Shown: positions 1-9,113, counted from the first letter of the stretch. The stretch: DNA of 64,000 nt from Cumulibacter manganitolerans (GCF_009602465.1 NZ_WBKP01000004.1:62001-126000); one strand, 5' to 3'. A program made the numbers and translations. Notes: generated from the letters alone by a model not told the origin.

Positions 1-3000
1 GTCGAGATCCGGTATCGCCCGCTGGTCGACCCGGACCGTCCGGAGGCGCCGGAACGTGATCTGGTCCAGGGCGTCATCGACGCCTGCCACGAGCTGTCGG
101 GCGAGGACCCGGGAGACGTCCTGGTGTTCCTGTCCGGGGAGCGCGAGATCCGGGACGTCGCCGACGCGCTGCGCGAGCTGGACCTGCCTCGCACGGAGGT
201 GCTGCCGCTGTACGCGCGGTTGTCGGCCGCCGACCAGCACCGGGTCTTCGGCGCCCACAGAGGTCGCCGCATCGTGCTCGCGACCAACGTGGCCGAGACG
301 TCCCTGACGGTGCCCGGCATCAAGTACGTCGTGGACGCCGGAACCGCCCGCATCTCTCGCTACTCGCACGCGACGAAGGTCCAGCGGCTGCCGATCGAAC
401 GGATCTCCCAGGCTTCGGCGATGCAGCGCAGCGGCCGGTGCGGCCGCACCGCGGACGGCATCGCCATCCGGCTGTACAGCGAGGATGACTTCGACTCGCG
501 GCCGGTCTTCACCGACCCGGAGATCACCCGCACGAACCTGGCGGCGGTCATCCTGCAGATGATCTCCGCGCGCCTGGGCGACATCGAGACGTTCCCCTTC
601 ATCGAGCCGCCCGACAAGCGGAACATCAACGACGGGATGGCGCTGCTGCAGGAGATCGACGCGATCCGGCGCGCCGACGGCGCGGTGACGCTCACGGCGA
701 TCGGGCGGCAGGTGGCGGCCCTGCCCATCGACCCGCGGCTCGCGCGGATGATCGTCGAGGCCGCTCGGCGCGACGCCACGCTGGCGGTGATGGTGGTCGC
801 GGCGGCCCTGTCGATCCAGGACCCCCGGGAGCGGCCCGCCGACCACGAGGCCCAGGCGGACCAGAAGCACGCCCGGTTCGTCGACAAGACCTCCGACTTC
901 CTCGGTCTGCTCAACCTGTGGCGGTACCTGCGCGAGCAGCAGCGCGAGCTGTCGTCGTCGGCCTTCCGGCGCATGTGCAAGGCCGACTACATCAACTACG
1001 TCCGCGTCCGGGAATGGCAGGACCTCGTCGCTCAGCTCCGCGAGATCGGGGCGACCGCGGGCATCCACACCTCGTCGAGCCGTCCCGGCGACGACGAGGT
1101 GCACAAGTCGATCCTCACCGGGCTGCTGTCACAGATCGGCATGCAGGACGTCCGCAACAAGCGGGAGTACGTCGGGGCGCGCGGGACCCGGTTCGCGATC
1201 TTCCCGGGATCGGCGCTGTTCAAGAAGAACCCGCCGTACGTGATGTCCGGCGAGCTCGTCGAGACCTCGCGGCTGTGGGCCCGCGACAACGCCCGGCTGG
1301 ACCCGGCGTGGGTCGAGGAGGTGGCCGGACACGTCCTGAAGCGCTCCTACAGCGAGCCGCACTGGGAGCGGCGACGCGCGGCCGTCGTGGCCACCGAACG
1401 CGCGACGTTGTACGGCGTGCCGATCGTCGCCGACCGCAAGGTCAACTACGGGCGGATCGACCCGGTCGCCGCGCGGGAGATCTTCATCCGGCAGGCGCTC
1501 GTGGAGGGTGACTGGGAGACCCGGCACCAGTTCTTCCAGCGCAACCGCGATCTGCTGGCGAAGGTCGGCGAGCTCGAGGACAAGGCGCGCCGCCGTGACC
1601 TCGTGGCCGACGACGAGTCGCTGTTCGCGTTCTACGACGCCCGCCTGCCCGGCGACATCGTCTCGGGACGGCATTTCGACAAGTGGTGGAAGCACGAGCG
1701 CCACCGAACGCCGCAGCTGCTCGACTTCACCGCCGCCGACGTGCTGCGGGACGGCGTCGACCGGCCCGGAGAGGCGGACTTCCCGGACGTCTGGCGCGAC
1801 GGCGCACGGCCCCTGGAGCTCACCTACAGCTTCGAGCCGGGCGCGATCGACCCCGCCGAGCGCGAAGTCGCCGACGGCATCTCGATCGACATCCCGCTGG
1901 TGTCCCTGCCGCAGACCGCCCCCGAGGACTTCCAGTGGCTGGTGCCGGGACGGCGCGAGGAGCTGGTGACCGCGCTGATCAAGTCGCTGCCCAAGGCCAT
2001 CCGTCGCAACGTGGTGCCGGCCCCCGACCGCGCCCGCGCCGCCCTCGAGACCATCTCGCCGGACGACGGGCCGCTGCTTCCTCAGCTGGCCGCCGAGCTC
2101 CGCCGGCTGACCGGAGCCGCGGTGCACGAGAGCGACTTCGACTGGTCCAAGGTGCCCGACCACCTGCGAATGACCTTTCGTGTCGTCGACGAGACCGCCC
2201 AGGTGGTCGGCGCCGGCAAGGACCTGGACGCGCTGCGCGAGCGCCTCGGCGGCGCCCAGCGCGCCCAGGTGGCGGTGGTGGCGCGCAGCGCGGAGCGGAC
2301 CGGTCTCACGTCGTGGAGCGTCGGGACGATCGACCGGTCCGTCGACCTGCAGACCAAGCACGGGCCCGTCCCTGGCTACCCGGCGCTGGTCGTCGAGGGC
2401 GACCAGCTGGCGCTGCGGGTGCGGCACTCCCCCGCGTCCGCGGAGGACGCGATGCGCGGCGCGGTCGGCTGGCTGCTCGTGCGCGAGCTGCCGTCGGTCG
2501 GCAGCCAGGTGACGCGGGCCCTGAGCCCTCAGCAGAAGGTGGCGCTCACGCAGGCGCCGCACGCCTCGGCCGCCGCGCTGTACGCCGACGTGCAGCGGGC
2601 GGTGGCGCGCGCGGCGATCGACCGGGCCGGCCTGCCGTGGGACGAGCCGGCGTACGCCGCCCTGCGCGCCGACGCACGCTCCCACCAGGTCGCCGACACG
2701 CTCACCGCGATGGAGCGCACGGCGGCCGTCCTGGAGGCGAAGATGGCCGCCGACACCGCACTCGACGGCGTCCGCCGCGTCGCGAGCGTCGCGGTCGCCG
2801 TGGCCGACATCGATCGCCAGCTGGAGTTCCTCGTGCCGCCGGGGTTCGTCGCGCGGCACGGCATCGCCCGTCTGCCGGACATCACGCGGTACCTGCGCGG
2901 CGTCGCCGTCCGCGTCGGGCGGCTGCGTGAGAACCCGCCGCGTGACCGGCTCTCGATGCTCGAGGTGCACGATCTGCTCACCGAGTACGCCGAGCTGGCC

Positions 3001-3153
3001 GCGGCGTTTCCGGCCGACGAGCCGCTGCCGGCCGACCTCACCGAGATCCGGTGGATGATCGAGGAGCTGCGGTTGTCGCTGTTCGCGCAGGTGATCAAGC
3101 CGAGGTACTCGGTGTCCGCGGCACGGGTGCGCAAGGCGATGGACCGCATCTGA
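1..3153 (+). CDS. hrpA: ATP-dependent RNA helicase HrpA, 3' part (5' end outside window)
   Basis: The frame is open from base 1, so the gene enters from the left; about 1,050 codons are present, while HrpA proteins are usually near 1,300 residues. The first RecA-like domain with Walker A and DEAH box is therefore off the edge. Visible are the FLSGEREIRD segment typical of HrpA, motif V (ATNVAETSLTVPGI), motif VI (QRSGRCGR), the helicase-associated region and the long C-terminal DUF3418-type domain. HrpA is a DEAH-box 3'-5' helicase that acts on mRNA and stalled ribosomes. The gene ends 15 bp from a convergent permease gene. Family assignment is firm; physiological role here is inferred from the family. 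Confidence 0.95.
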   Translation, partial: VEIRYRPLVDPDRPEAPERDLVQGVIDACHELSGEDPGDVLVFLSGEREIRDVADALRELDLPRTEVLPLYARLSAADQHRVFGAHRGRRIVLATNVAETSLTVPGIKYVVDAGTARISRYSHATKVQRLPIERISQASAMQRSGRCGRTADGIAIRLYSEDDFDSRPVFTDPEITRTNLAAVILQMISARLGDIETFPFIEPPDKRNINDGMALLQEIDAIRRADGAVTLTAIGRQVAALPIDPRLARMIVEAARRDATLAVMVVAAALSIQDPRERPADHEAQADQKHARFVDKTSDFLGLLNLWRYLREQQRELSSSAFRRMCKADYINYVRVREWQDLVAQLREIGATAGIHTSSSRPGDDEVHKSILTGLLSQIGMQDVRNKREYVGARGTRFAIFPGSALFKKNPPYVMSGELVETSRLWARDNARLDPAWVEEVAGHVLKRSYSEPHWERRRAAVVATERATLYGVPIVADRKVNYGRIDPVAAREIFIRQALVEGDWETRHQFFQRNRDLLAKVGELEDKARRRDLVADDESLFAFYDARLPGDIVSGRHFDKWWKHERHRTPQLLDFTAADVLRDGVDRPGEADFPDVWRDGARPLELTYSFEPGAIDPAEREVADGISIDIPLVSLPQTAPEDFQWLVPGRREELVTALIKSLPKAIRRNVVPAPDRARAALETISPDDGPLLPQLAAELRRLTGAAVHESDFDWSKVPDHLRMTFRVVDETAQVVGAGKDLDALRERLGGAQRAQVAVVARSAERTGLTSWSVGTIDRSVDLQTKHGPVPGYPALVVEGDQLALRVRHSPASAEDAMRGAVGWLLVRELPSVGSQVTRALSPQQKVALTQAPHASAAALYADVQRAVARAAIDRAGLPWDEPAYAALRADARSHQVADTLTAMERTAAVLEAKMAADTALDGVRRVASVAVAVADIDRQLEFLVPPGFVARHGIARLPDITRYLRGVAVRVGRLRENPPRDRLSMLEVHDLLTEYAELAAAFPADEPLPADLTEIRWMIEELRLSLFAQVIKPRYSVSAARVRKAMDRI

Positions 3154-3168
3154 TCCGCCGCCGGGGTC

Positions 3169-3930
3169 TCAGCCGAGGCTGTCGAGGTACAGCTTGACCG
3201 CGAGCCCCAGCCCCAGGATGCCGATGACGATCCGCAGCGGCCGCTCCGGCGTCCGGCGCACCAGCTTCGGTCCGAGATATGAGCCGATGATGCCGCCCAC
3301 CGCCACGCAGGCGGCCGCGCCCCAGTGGATGTGGCTGATGAGCACGAAGCCCATCGTGGCCGCGAAGTTGGACGCGCCCAGCAGGACGTTCTTCTCCGCC
3401 GCGCTGTACGCCAGCCCGTCGTCGGTGGTCAGCATCAGCCAGGCCAGCAGCACGACACCGGCGGCGGCGCCGAAGTAGCCGCCGTACACGGCGATCGCGG
3501 CGAGCACGATCCAGAACGCCGGGCCGGCGGAGTGCAGCTTGCGGCCGCTGGAGATCGCCCAGCCCTGCACGCGATCGCGGGCCATCAGCAGGATCGACGC
3601 CCCGGCGATCAGCCACGGCACCACGGACTCGAAGCTTCCCGGCGGGCTGTGCACCAGCAGCCACGCGCCGGTGGCGCCGAACACCAGGAATACTCCGATG
3701 CGCGGCCACAGCCGGGACCAGGTCCCGCCGAGCTCGGGCCGGGTCGAGGCCAGCGAGCCGATCGTGAAGGTCATGATCGCCGTCGTGTTCGTGACGTTCG
3801 CCAGCACCGGGGGCAGCCCGAACGCCAGCAGCGCGGGGTAGCTCGCGAGCGAGGCGAGCCCGGCGGTGGAGCCCAGCAGCCCGGCGCCGAGACCGGCCAT
3901 CGCGAGCCCGAGAACGGCGAGCAGGGACAT
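3169..3930 (-). CDS. TSUP-family (TauE/SafE-like) membrane permease
   Basis: 253-residue, strongly hydrophobic protein with about eight predicted membrane helices in two repeats; the N-terminal stretch GAGLLGSTAGLASLASYPAL and the later GYFGAAAGV segment match the duplicated glycine-rich signatures of the TauE/SafE (TSUP, DUF81) family, which exports or imports sulfur-containing or small organic anions. The ATG at 3930 is chosen because a GGAGGA ribosome-binding site lies just upstream; an open frame continues further but has no coding character. Divergent from an MFS gene across a 78-bp gap. The substrate is unknown. A second, distinct TSUP gene lies at 26391-27110. Confidence 0.85.
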   Translation of the reverse strand: MSLLAVLGLAMAGLGAGLLGSTAGLASLASYPALLAFGLPPVLANVTNTTAIMTFTIGSLASTRPELGGTWSRLWPRIGVFLVFGATGAWLLVHSPPGSFESVVPWLIAGASILLMARDRVQGWAISSGRKLHSAGPAFWIVLAAIAVYGGYFGAAAGVVLLAWLMLTTDDGLAYSAAEKNVLLGASNFAATMGFVLISHIHWGAAACVAVGGIIGSYLGPKLVRRTPERPLRIVIGILGLGLAVKLYLDSLG

Positions 3931-3973
3931 CGGTGCAGGGGCCTCCTCCGTGCGCGATCGTCGTGGCGTTAAG

Positions 3974-3986
3974 TTAGCAGTGCAAA
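3974..3986. promoter_or_regulatory. Imperfect palindrome between divergent transporter genes (possible operator)
   Basis: TTAGCA-G-TGCAAA is a near-perfect inverted repeat (one mismatch from TTAGCA/TGCTAA) in an AT-richer island inside the 78-bp gap between the TSUP and MFS genes, 22 bp before the MFS start codon. Its shape resembles MarR-type operators, but no regulator gene is adjacent, so this is only a candidate site. Confidence 0.3.
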
Positions 3987-4008
3987 TGACACCGGGAACG
4001 GAGCCACC

Positions 4009-5208
4009 ATGCCCAACTCCCGACGGGAGCGCTCCGCCGCACACGGCTTCTGGACCTACTCGGCGGTCTTCACGCTCGTGATGGTCGTAGCCAGCACACC
4101 GAGCCCGCTCTATCCCCTGTACCAAGAGAAGTTCGGGTTCTCCGCCGCCGTCCTGACCATGGTCTTCGCGATCTACGTCGTGGGGATGCTGGTCACGATG
4201 CTGACCGCCGGGTCGCTGTCGGACCACATCGGACGTCGTCCGGTGATGCTGCTGGGCATCGGGCTGGTCGCCGTCGCCACCGTCGTGTTCGCGACCGCCG
4301 GGTCGACCGCGTGGCTGCTCGTCGCGCGCGCCGTCCAGGGCGTCGGCACCGGGCTGGTCAGCGCGACGGCGAGCGCCGGCACGCTGGACACCAACCCGCC
4401 CGAGCATCCCGGCGCGGCGGCCGTGGCCAGCAACGTGGTGCCGTCGGTGGGCCTGGCGACCGGCGGACTGCTCGCGGGCGTGTTCGTCGAGGCCTTCCCC
4501 GCGCCGCTGCAGCTCGTGTGGTGGGTGCTGCTCGGCGTGCTGCTGCTGTGCGCCCTGGCGATGCTCGGCGTCACCGAGACCTCCGCGCTGCGCCCCGGCG
4601 CGCTGGCGTCGCTGCGGCCACGGGTGGGCATCCCGGCGCACCTGCGCTCGCGCTTCCTGGTGGCGGCGCCGTGCTGGGCGGCCTGCTGGGGCACCGGCGG
4701 GATCTACCTGGCGCTCGGCACGTCGATGGTCAAGTCGGTGCTGGGCATCGACAACGCCCTCGTCGGCGGACTCGCCATCGCCGCCCTGTGGGTGCCGGGA
4801 ATCGCGGCGCCGTTCATCGCGCGCAGCTGGACCTACCTGCGGATGATGTGGCTCGGGGCGGCCTGCCTGGGGGCCGGGATGGTCAGCATGGTGCTGTCCT
4901 TCCGCGCCGTGGCGCCGGTGCCGTACTTCATCAGCACCGCCCTCATGGGCTTCGGCTTCGGGATCCTGCAGACGTCGTCCTACGGCACGGTGGCCAGCCA
5001 CATCCGCGGCGGTGAGCGCGGCGCGGTCGTCTCGACGTTCTTCGTGATCAACTACGTCGCGTTCAGCGCGCCCGCGGTGGTGGCGGGCTTCCTCACTGCG
5101 CGGCTGGGCCTGCAGCACGCGAGCGAGATCGCGGCGGGCTGGGTCGTCCTGCTGTGCGCCATCGCGCTGGTGCAGACGGCCCTCCGCCGCGACCTCGTGA
5201 CGCGCTGA
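4009..5208 (+). CDS. Major facilitator superfamily transporter
   Basis: 399 residues with about 12 predicted transmembrane helices. Between helices 2 and 3 the MFS motif A is clear (GSLSDHIGRRPVM), preceded by an STPSPLYPLYQEKFGFS segment common in actinobacterial drug/metabolite antiporters of this type. ATG at 4009 follows a GGAG box. The gene converges on the serine hydrolase with only 4 bp between stop codons and diverges from the TSUP permease. Family membership is secure; the exported compound cannot be read from the sequence. Confidence 0.9.
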   Translation: MPNSRRERSAAHGFWTYSAVFTLVMVVASTPSPLYPLYQEKFGFSAAVLTMVFAIYVVGMLVTMLTAGSLSDHIGRRPVMLLGIGLVAVATVVFATAGSTAWLLVARAVQGVGTGLVSATASAGTLDTNPPEHPGAAAVASNVVPSVGLATGGLLAGVFVEAFPAPLQLVWWVLLGVLLLCALAMLGVTETSALRPGALASLRPRVGIPAHLRSRFLVAAPCWAACWGTGGIYLALGTSMVKSVLGIDNALVGGLAIAALWVPGIAAPFIARSWTYLRMMWLGAACLGAGMVSMVLSFRAVAPVPYFISTALMGFGFGILQTSSYGTVASHIRGGERGAVVSTFFVINYVAFSAPAVVAGFLTARLGLQHASEIAAGWVVLLCAIALVQTALRRDLVTR

Positions 5209-5212
5209 GCGC

Positions 5213-6433
5213 TCAGTCGACGAGCGCCTGGTAGACCAGACCCTTCAGCTCCGAGCGGATCGGGTAGGTGCTCGAGGGCAGCAGCTGGGTCATGAAGACC
5301 ACCGTCAGGTCCTCCAACGGATCGATCCAGAAGGCGGTGCTCGCGGCACCGCCCCAGGCGAACTCGCCGACCGAGCACACGGCGCCGTACTTGACCGGGT
5401 CCATCACCACGGAGAAGCCGAGCCCGAAGCCCACGCCGTCGTAGCGGGTCTCGGCGAACAGCTTGATGCCGACCTCTTCCAGGTCCTGGTCGCCCGGCAG
5501 CGAGTTCTGCACCATGAAGTCCAGCGTGCGGCTGCCCAGGAGGCGCTCCCCGCCGAGCTCGCCGCCGCGGCGCAGCATCTCGCAGAACTGCGAGTAGTCG
5601 GCCGTGGTGGAGCTCAGACCGCCGCCACCGGAGAGGAACTCCGGCTGCTTCTTGATGGCGTCCCCGAACGCGTCCAGCCGAGCCGCCTTGCCGTCCGGGC
5701 CCGGGCTGTACAGCGCCGCGAGCCGGTCGAGCTTGTCGTCGGCCACCTGGAAGGCGGTGTCGGTCATGCCGAGCGGGTCGAAGATCCGCTCCTGCATGAA
5801 CACGTCGAGCGACTTCCCGGAGGCCACCTCGACGACCCGCCCGAGCACGTCGGTCGAGACGCTGTAGTTCCACCGGGTGCCCGGATCGAACCGCAGCGGC
5901 ATCGACGCCCAGGCGTCGCAGGCGCCGGCCAGGTCGACGCCCGGCGGCGTGCCCCATTCGTAGCCGTTGTTGCGGTAGATCTCGTCCTGCACGTGGATGT
6001 GGTGGAACCCGTAGGTCAGGCCCGACGTGTGGTTCATCAGGTGCCGGATCTCCATCTTGGTGCCGGCCGGCCGGGTCACCGGCTTCAGCGCGTTGCCGGC
6101 GAGGTAGACCTGCGGCTCGGCGAACGCCGGGATCAGCTCGGCGACCGGGGTCGTCAGCTCGAACGCGCCCTCCTCGTAGAGCATCATCGCGGCGACCGTC
6201 GTCAACGGCTTGGTCATCGAGTAGATGCGGAAGATGGTGTCGTCCTCCACCGGCGTGCCCGCCTCCACGTCGCGCTGCCCGTAGGACGAGAAGTGCGCGA
6301 CCTCGCCGTGCCGGGCGACCTGGACCTGCCAGCCCGGCAGCCGGCCGTCGTCGACGTACTTCTTGAGGTGGTCATCGATTCTGGTGAGCCGCTTGGCATC
6401 GAAACCCAGCGTGCTCGGATCGGTCGCGCCCAT
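5213..6433 (-). CDS. Beta-lactamase-fold serine hydrolase (class C / esterase family)
   Basis: 406 residues, no signal peptide, so a cytoplasmic enzyme is likely. The SxxK catalytic tetrad is present as SMTK near residue 92, followed by an HTSGL segment and a WNYSVS segment where class C enzymes carry the YxN tyrosine. This family contains carboxylesterases, D-aminopeptidases and penicillin-binding-like proteins; lack of export argues against antibiotic hydrolysis and for an esterase. ATG at 6433 has a GGAGGA site 5-6 bp upstream. It ends 4 bp from the MFS stop and diverges from the EamA gene. Confidence 0.88.
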   Translation of the reverse strand: MGATDPSTLGFDAKRLTRIDDHLKKYVDDGRLPGWQVQVARHGEVAHFSSYGQRDVEAGTPVEDDTIFRIYSMTKPLTTVAAMMLYEEGAFELTTPVAELIPAFAEPQVYLAGNALKPVTRPAGTKMEIRHLMNHTSGLTYGFHHIHVQDEIYRNNGYEWGTPPGVDLAGACDAWASMPLRFDPGTRWNYSVSTDVLGRVVEVASGKSLDVFMQERIFDPLGMTDTAFQVADDKLDRLAALYSPGPDGKAARLDAFGDAIKKQPEFLSGGGGLSSTTADYSQFCEMLRRGGELGGERLLGSRTLDFMVQNSLPGDQDLEEVGIKLFAETRYDGVGFGLGFSVVMDPVKYGAVCSVGEFAWGGAASTAFWIDPLEDLTVVFMTQLLPSSTYPIRSELKGLVYQALVD

Positions 6434-6490
6434 CGCATCCTCCGAGGCCGTTAGTAGTGCGCAGTAGTTTCCTGATCGTGCCAGTCAACG

Positions 6491-6496
6491 TACGGT
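6491..6496 (+). promoter_or_regulatory. -10 box for a leaderless transcript (EamA-gluQ operon)
   Basis: TACGGT ends exactly 6 bp before the ATG at 6503, and no Shine-Dalgarno sequence precedes that ATG. This spacing would start the RNA at the start codon, the leaderless arrangement common in actinobacteria and repeated at several other genes of this window. Confidence 0.45.
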
Positions 6497-6502
6497 GTGG
6501 CA

Positions 6503-7423
6503 ATGACGCGTCGCGATGCCCTGCTCGCCGCCTTCGTGGCCGCCGTCTGGGGCATCAACTTCGTCGTGTCCGCGCTGATGCTGCGCCACCTCTCGCCGTT
6601 CCTGTTCACCGCGATCCGGTTCTTCCTCGTCGCCGTCCCGGCGATCTTCCTGGTCGGTCGGCCGACCGCCGGCTGGAAGCCGACCGTGCTCGTGGGGCTG
6701 TTCATCGGCTGCCTGCAGTTCGGCCTGATGTTCTGGGCGATCCGCCTCGGCCTGCCGGCCGGGCTGGCGTCGCTGCTCATCCAGTTCGTCACCGTCTTCA
6801 CGCTGATCCTCGGCGTCCTCGTGCTCAAGGAGCGGCCGACCCGCCTGCAGCTGCTCGGCGTGCTGGTGGGCCTCGCGGGCCTCGCGCTGATCGGTGTCGC
6901 GCGGCAGGGCTCGGCGTCGATGCTGCCGTTCTTCATGGTGCTGGTCGCCGCGCTGGGCTGGGCCGCGGCGAACGTGACGGTCCGCAAGTCCGGCGAGCAG
7001 TCGGGGCTGGCCATCTCGGTGTGGTCCGCCCTGGTGCCGATCGTCCCGATGCTGCTGGCCGCGTTCGCGCTGGACGGGGCGGACGGGGTGCGGGCGCAGG
7101 TCACGTCGATCGACTGGCCGATGGTCGGCGGCTTCGTGTTCACCTCGTGGATCGCGACGCTGGGCTGCTTCGCCATCTGGATGAACCTGATGAAGCGCTA
7201 CCCGACCGCCGCGGTCACGCCGTGGTCGCTGTGCACCCCGCCGGTCGGGATGCTCGCGGGAGCGATCGTGCTGCACGAGCTTCCGCAGCCCGTCGAGTGG
7301 GTCGGTGCCGCCATCGTCCTGCTGGGCATCCTCGTGGCCTCCGCCGGCGGCATGCGGCTGCCCGGGCGGCGGCGCACCCGGGACCGGCCCACCCCCGCGG
7401 CCGTCGGGGACCCGCGCGGATGA
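6503..7423 (+). CDS. EamA-family (DMT superfamily) transporter
   Basis: 306 residues with ten predicted transmembrane helices arranged as two EamA repeats (first begins AAVWGINFVVSALML; the second starts near residue 145). Members export amino acids, sugars or nucleobase-like metabolites. The ATG at 6503 is preferred over the GTG at 6497 because a TACGGT -10 box sits 6 bp upstream, predicting a leaderless mRNA. Its stop overlaps the gluQ start (ATGA), so the two are translationally coupled; whether the transporter serves queuosine metabolism or is a passenger is unknown. Confidence 0.88.
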   Translation: MTRRDALLAAFVAAVWGINFVVSALMLRHLSPFLFTAIRFFLVAVPAIFLVGRPTAGWKPTVLVGLFIGCLQFGLMFWAIRLGLPAGLASLLIQFVTVFTLILGVLVLKERPTRLQLLGVLVGLAGLALIGVARQGSASMLPFFMVLVAALGWAAANVTVRKSGEQSGLAISVWSALVPIVPMLLAAFALDGADGVRAQVTSIDWPMVGGFVFTSWIATLGCFAIWMNLMKRYPTAAVTPWSLCTPPVGMLAGAIVLHELPQPVEWVGAAIVLLGILVASAGGMRLPGRRRTRDRPTPAAVGDPRG

Positions 7424-8343
7424 GCGCTGCCGGACGCTTCGCGCCCAGCCCCTCGGGCGACCTGCACGTCGGGAACCTCCGCACGGCGGCGCTGGCGTGG
7501 CTGGCCGCGCGCGCCACGCACCGCCGCTTCCTCGTGCGCGTCGAGGACCTCGATGCGCAGCGCAGCCGGGCCGACGTGGCCGCCCGGCAGCTCGATGACC
7601 TGCGGGCGATCGGCCTGACGTGGGACGCCGAGCCGGTGCTGCAGTCGAGCCGGCACGCGGCGTACGCCGCGGCCCTGGCCGTGCTCCGCGACGGCGGCGA
7701 CACGTACGAGTGCTACTGCACGCGCCGGGAGATCCGGGAGGCGCAGTCGGCTCCGCACGCCGGCGCGGGGCGCTATCCCGGCACCTGCCGCACCCTGTCC
7801 GCCGCCGACGGGGCGGCGTTGCGCGCAGCCGGGCGACGCCCGGCGCTGCGGCTGCGCGGCGCGGACGTCGGGCACCGGTGGGACGACCTCGTCCTCGGGC
7901 CGTGCCGCGGGGTCGTCGACGACGTGGTGCTCGCCCGCGCCGACGGCTCCGTCTCGTACAACCTGGCGGTCGTCGTCGACGACCTCTGGCAGGGCGTCGA
8001 CCAGATCGTGCGGGGGGACGACCTCGCCGAGCAGACGGCGACCCAGCTGCACCTGGCCGGCCTGCTGGGCGGCGGCACGGCCGCCGACGCGGTCGAGTAC
8101 GGCCACGTCCCGCTGGTGGTCAGCACCGCCGGGTCGCGGCTGGCCAAGCGGGACGGCGCCGTCACGCTGGCGGATCTGGCCGCCGCGGGGGTGCCCGTCG
8201 CGGACGTCGTCCGGCGCATCCTCGCCTCGTGCGGCCGCGCCGTCCCGGAGGGCGCGCGCACCCTCGATGCCGCAGTGGCCGGCTTCGACGTGTCGGCGCT
8301 GCCCCGTGCGCCGTGGGTCTTCGTGCCGCCGGTGGGTTGCTAG
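7420..8343 (+). CDS. gluQ: Glutamyl-Q tRNA(Asp) synthetase
   Basis: 307-residue paralogue of glutamyl-tRNA synthetase that keeps only the catalytic core and lacks the anticodon-binding domain. It shows the class I HIGH-type signature (SPSGDLHVGNLR, residues ~10-21), a zinc knuckle beginning CYC and ending with a GTCR segment, and a KMSKS-like SRLAKRDGAV. Enzymes of this family attach glutamate to the queuosine base at position 34 of tRNA(Asp), not to the tRNA 3' end. Start overlaps the EamA stop by 4 bp. Directly followed by yhhQ and tgt, which supply and insert the queuosine precursor, so the context supports the assignment. Confidence 0.93.
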   Translation: MSAAGRFAPSPSGDLHVGNLRTAALAWLAARATHRRFLVRVEDLDAQRSRADVAARQLDDLRAIGLTWDAEPVLQSSRHAAYAAALAVLRDGGDTYECYCTRREIREAQSAPHAGAGRYPGTCRTLSAADGAALRAAGRRPALRLRGADVGHRWDDLVLGPCRGVVDDVVLARADGSVSYNLAVVVDDLWQGVDQIVRGDDLAEQTATQLHLAGLLGGGTAADAVEYGHVPLVVSTAGSRLAKRDGAVTLADLAAAGVPVADVVRRILASCGRAVPEGARTLDAAVAGFDVSALPRAPWVFVPPVGC

Positions 8344-8411
8344 AATCTCCGGCGTCATGACGCGTTGGGGCAGCAACGCGAACCGCGCTCGTACCGAAGG
8401 ACACCGCACAC
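8341..8411 (+). promoter_or_regulatory. Promoter and structured 5' leader of yhhQ-tgt
   Basis: TAGAAT at 8341-8346 is a good -10 hexamer that overlaps the gluQ stop codon; 17 bp upstream is only a weak -35 (TCTTCG). The predicted leader of about 60 nt carries a palindrome GCGTCATGACGC (8352-8363) and a perfect 6-bp stem with a 6-nt loop, GCGTTG-GGGCAG-CAACGC (8362-8379), before the GAAGGA ribosome-binding site. The two structures share bases and could be alternative folds. It does not match the preQ1-I consensus that I know. Confidence 0.4.
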
Positions 8412-9113
8412 ATGAGTGCCCCAACCCTCCCGTCGGACCGCCCAGGCCGGGTCGCCGCGACCACGTCGCGCACCGGGTACTACGCCGTGGTCACCACCGT
8501 CTTCTGCGCGCTGCTGCTGATCTCGAACGTCGCAGCGACCAAGCCGCTGGAGATCGGCGGGCTCATCCTCGACGGAGGGGCGATCCTGTTCCCGCTCACC
8601 TACGTGCTGGGCGACGTCCTCTCGGAGGTGTACGGCTTCGGTCGCGCCAAGCGGACCATCTGGCTCGGGTTCGCGCTGGGCGCGCTGGCCTCGGCGTGCT
8701 TCTGGGCCGTCGACGCGCTGCCCGCGCCCGACTGGGGACGTCCGAACGGCGACGCGTTCCACCTGGTGCTCGGGTTCGTGCCGGCCATCGTGCTGGCCTC
8801 GCTGTGCGGGTACCTCGCCGGCCAGTTCCTGAACTCGTGGGTGCTGGTGAAGATGAAGGAGCGCACCGGCGAGCGGAGCCTGTGGAGCCGGCTGGTCGGC
8901 TCGACGGTGGTGGGCGAGCTGGCGGACACGGCGATCTTCTGCCTCATCGCCACCGCGATCGGCCCGTTCATCTGGGCGGAGTTCTGGAACTACTTCCTCG
9001 TGGGCTACCTGTTCAAGTGCGCGGTCGAGATCGTCATGCTGCCGGTCACCTACCGGGTGATCGCCTTCATGAAGCGGCACGAGCCGTCGTATCGCCCGGC
9101 CGTGGAGTCGTGA
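8412..9113 (+). CDS. yhhQ: Queuosine precursor transporter (YhhQ/VUT family)
   Basis: 233-residue integral membrane protein with about six helices; the family hallmarks include LLISNVAATKPLEI near residue 40, the LFPLTYVLGDVLSEVYGF segment near residue 65 and GQFLNSWVLVKMK. YhhQ proteins import preQ0/preQ1 or related 7-deazaguanine bases. The following tgt gene starts inside its stop codon (GTGA overlap), so transport and base insertion are co-translated. A GAAGGA site lies 10 bp upstream of ATG 8412. Substrate (preQ1, preQ0 or queuine) is not determined by the sequence. Confidence 0.92.
   Translation: MSAPTLPSDRPGRVAATTSRTGYYAVVTTVFCALLLISNVAATKPLEIGGLILDGGAILFPLTYVLGDVLSEVYGFGRAKRTIWLGFALGALASACFWAVDALPAPDWGRPNGDAFHLVLGFVPAIVLASLCGYLAGQFLNSWVLVKMKERTGERSLWSRLVGSTVVGELADTAIFCLIATAIGPFIWAEFWNYFLVGYLFKCAVEIVMLPVTYRVIAFMKRHEPSYRPAVES

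Noticed and set aside
1129-2970. 613-codon open frame on the minus strand inside hrpA
   Set aside because: Composition is His/Arg/Gly-rich shadow sequence typical of antisense frames in high-GC genes; the plus-strand frame has clear helicase motifs.
8351-8411. preQ1-I riboswitch before yhhQ
   Set aside because: No match to the compact preQ1-I pseudoknot consensus and no A-rich tail; kept only as an uncharacterised structured leader.
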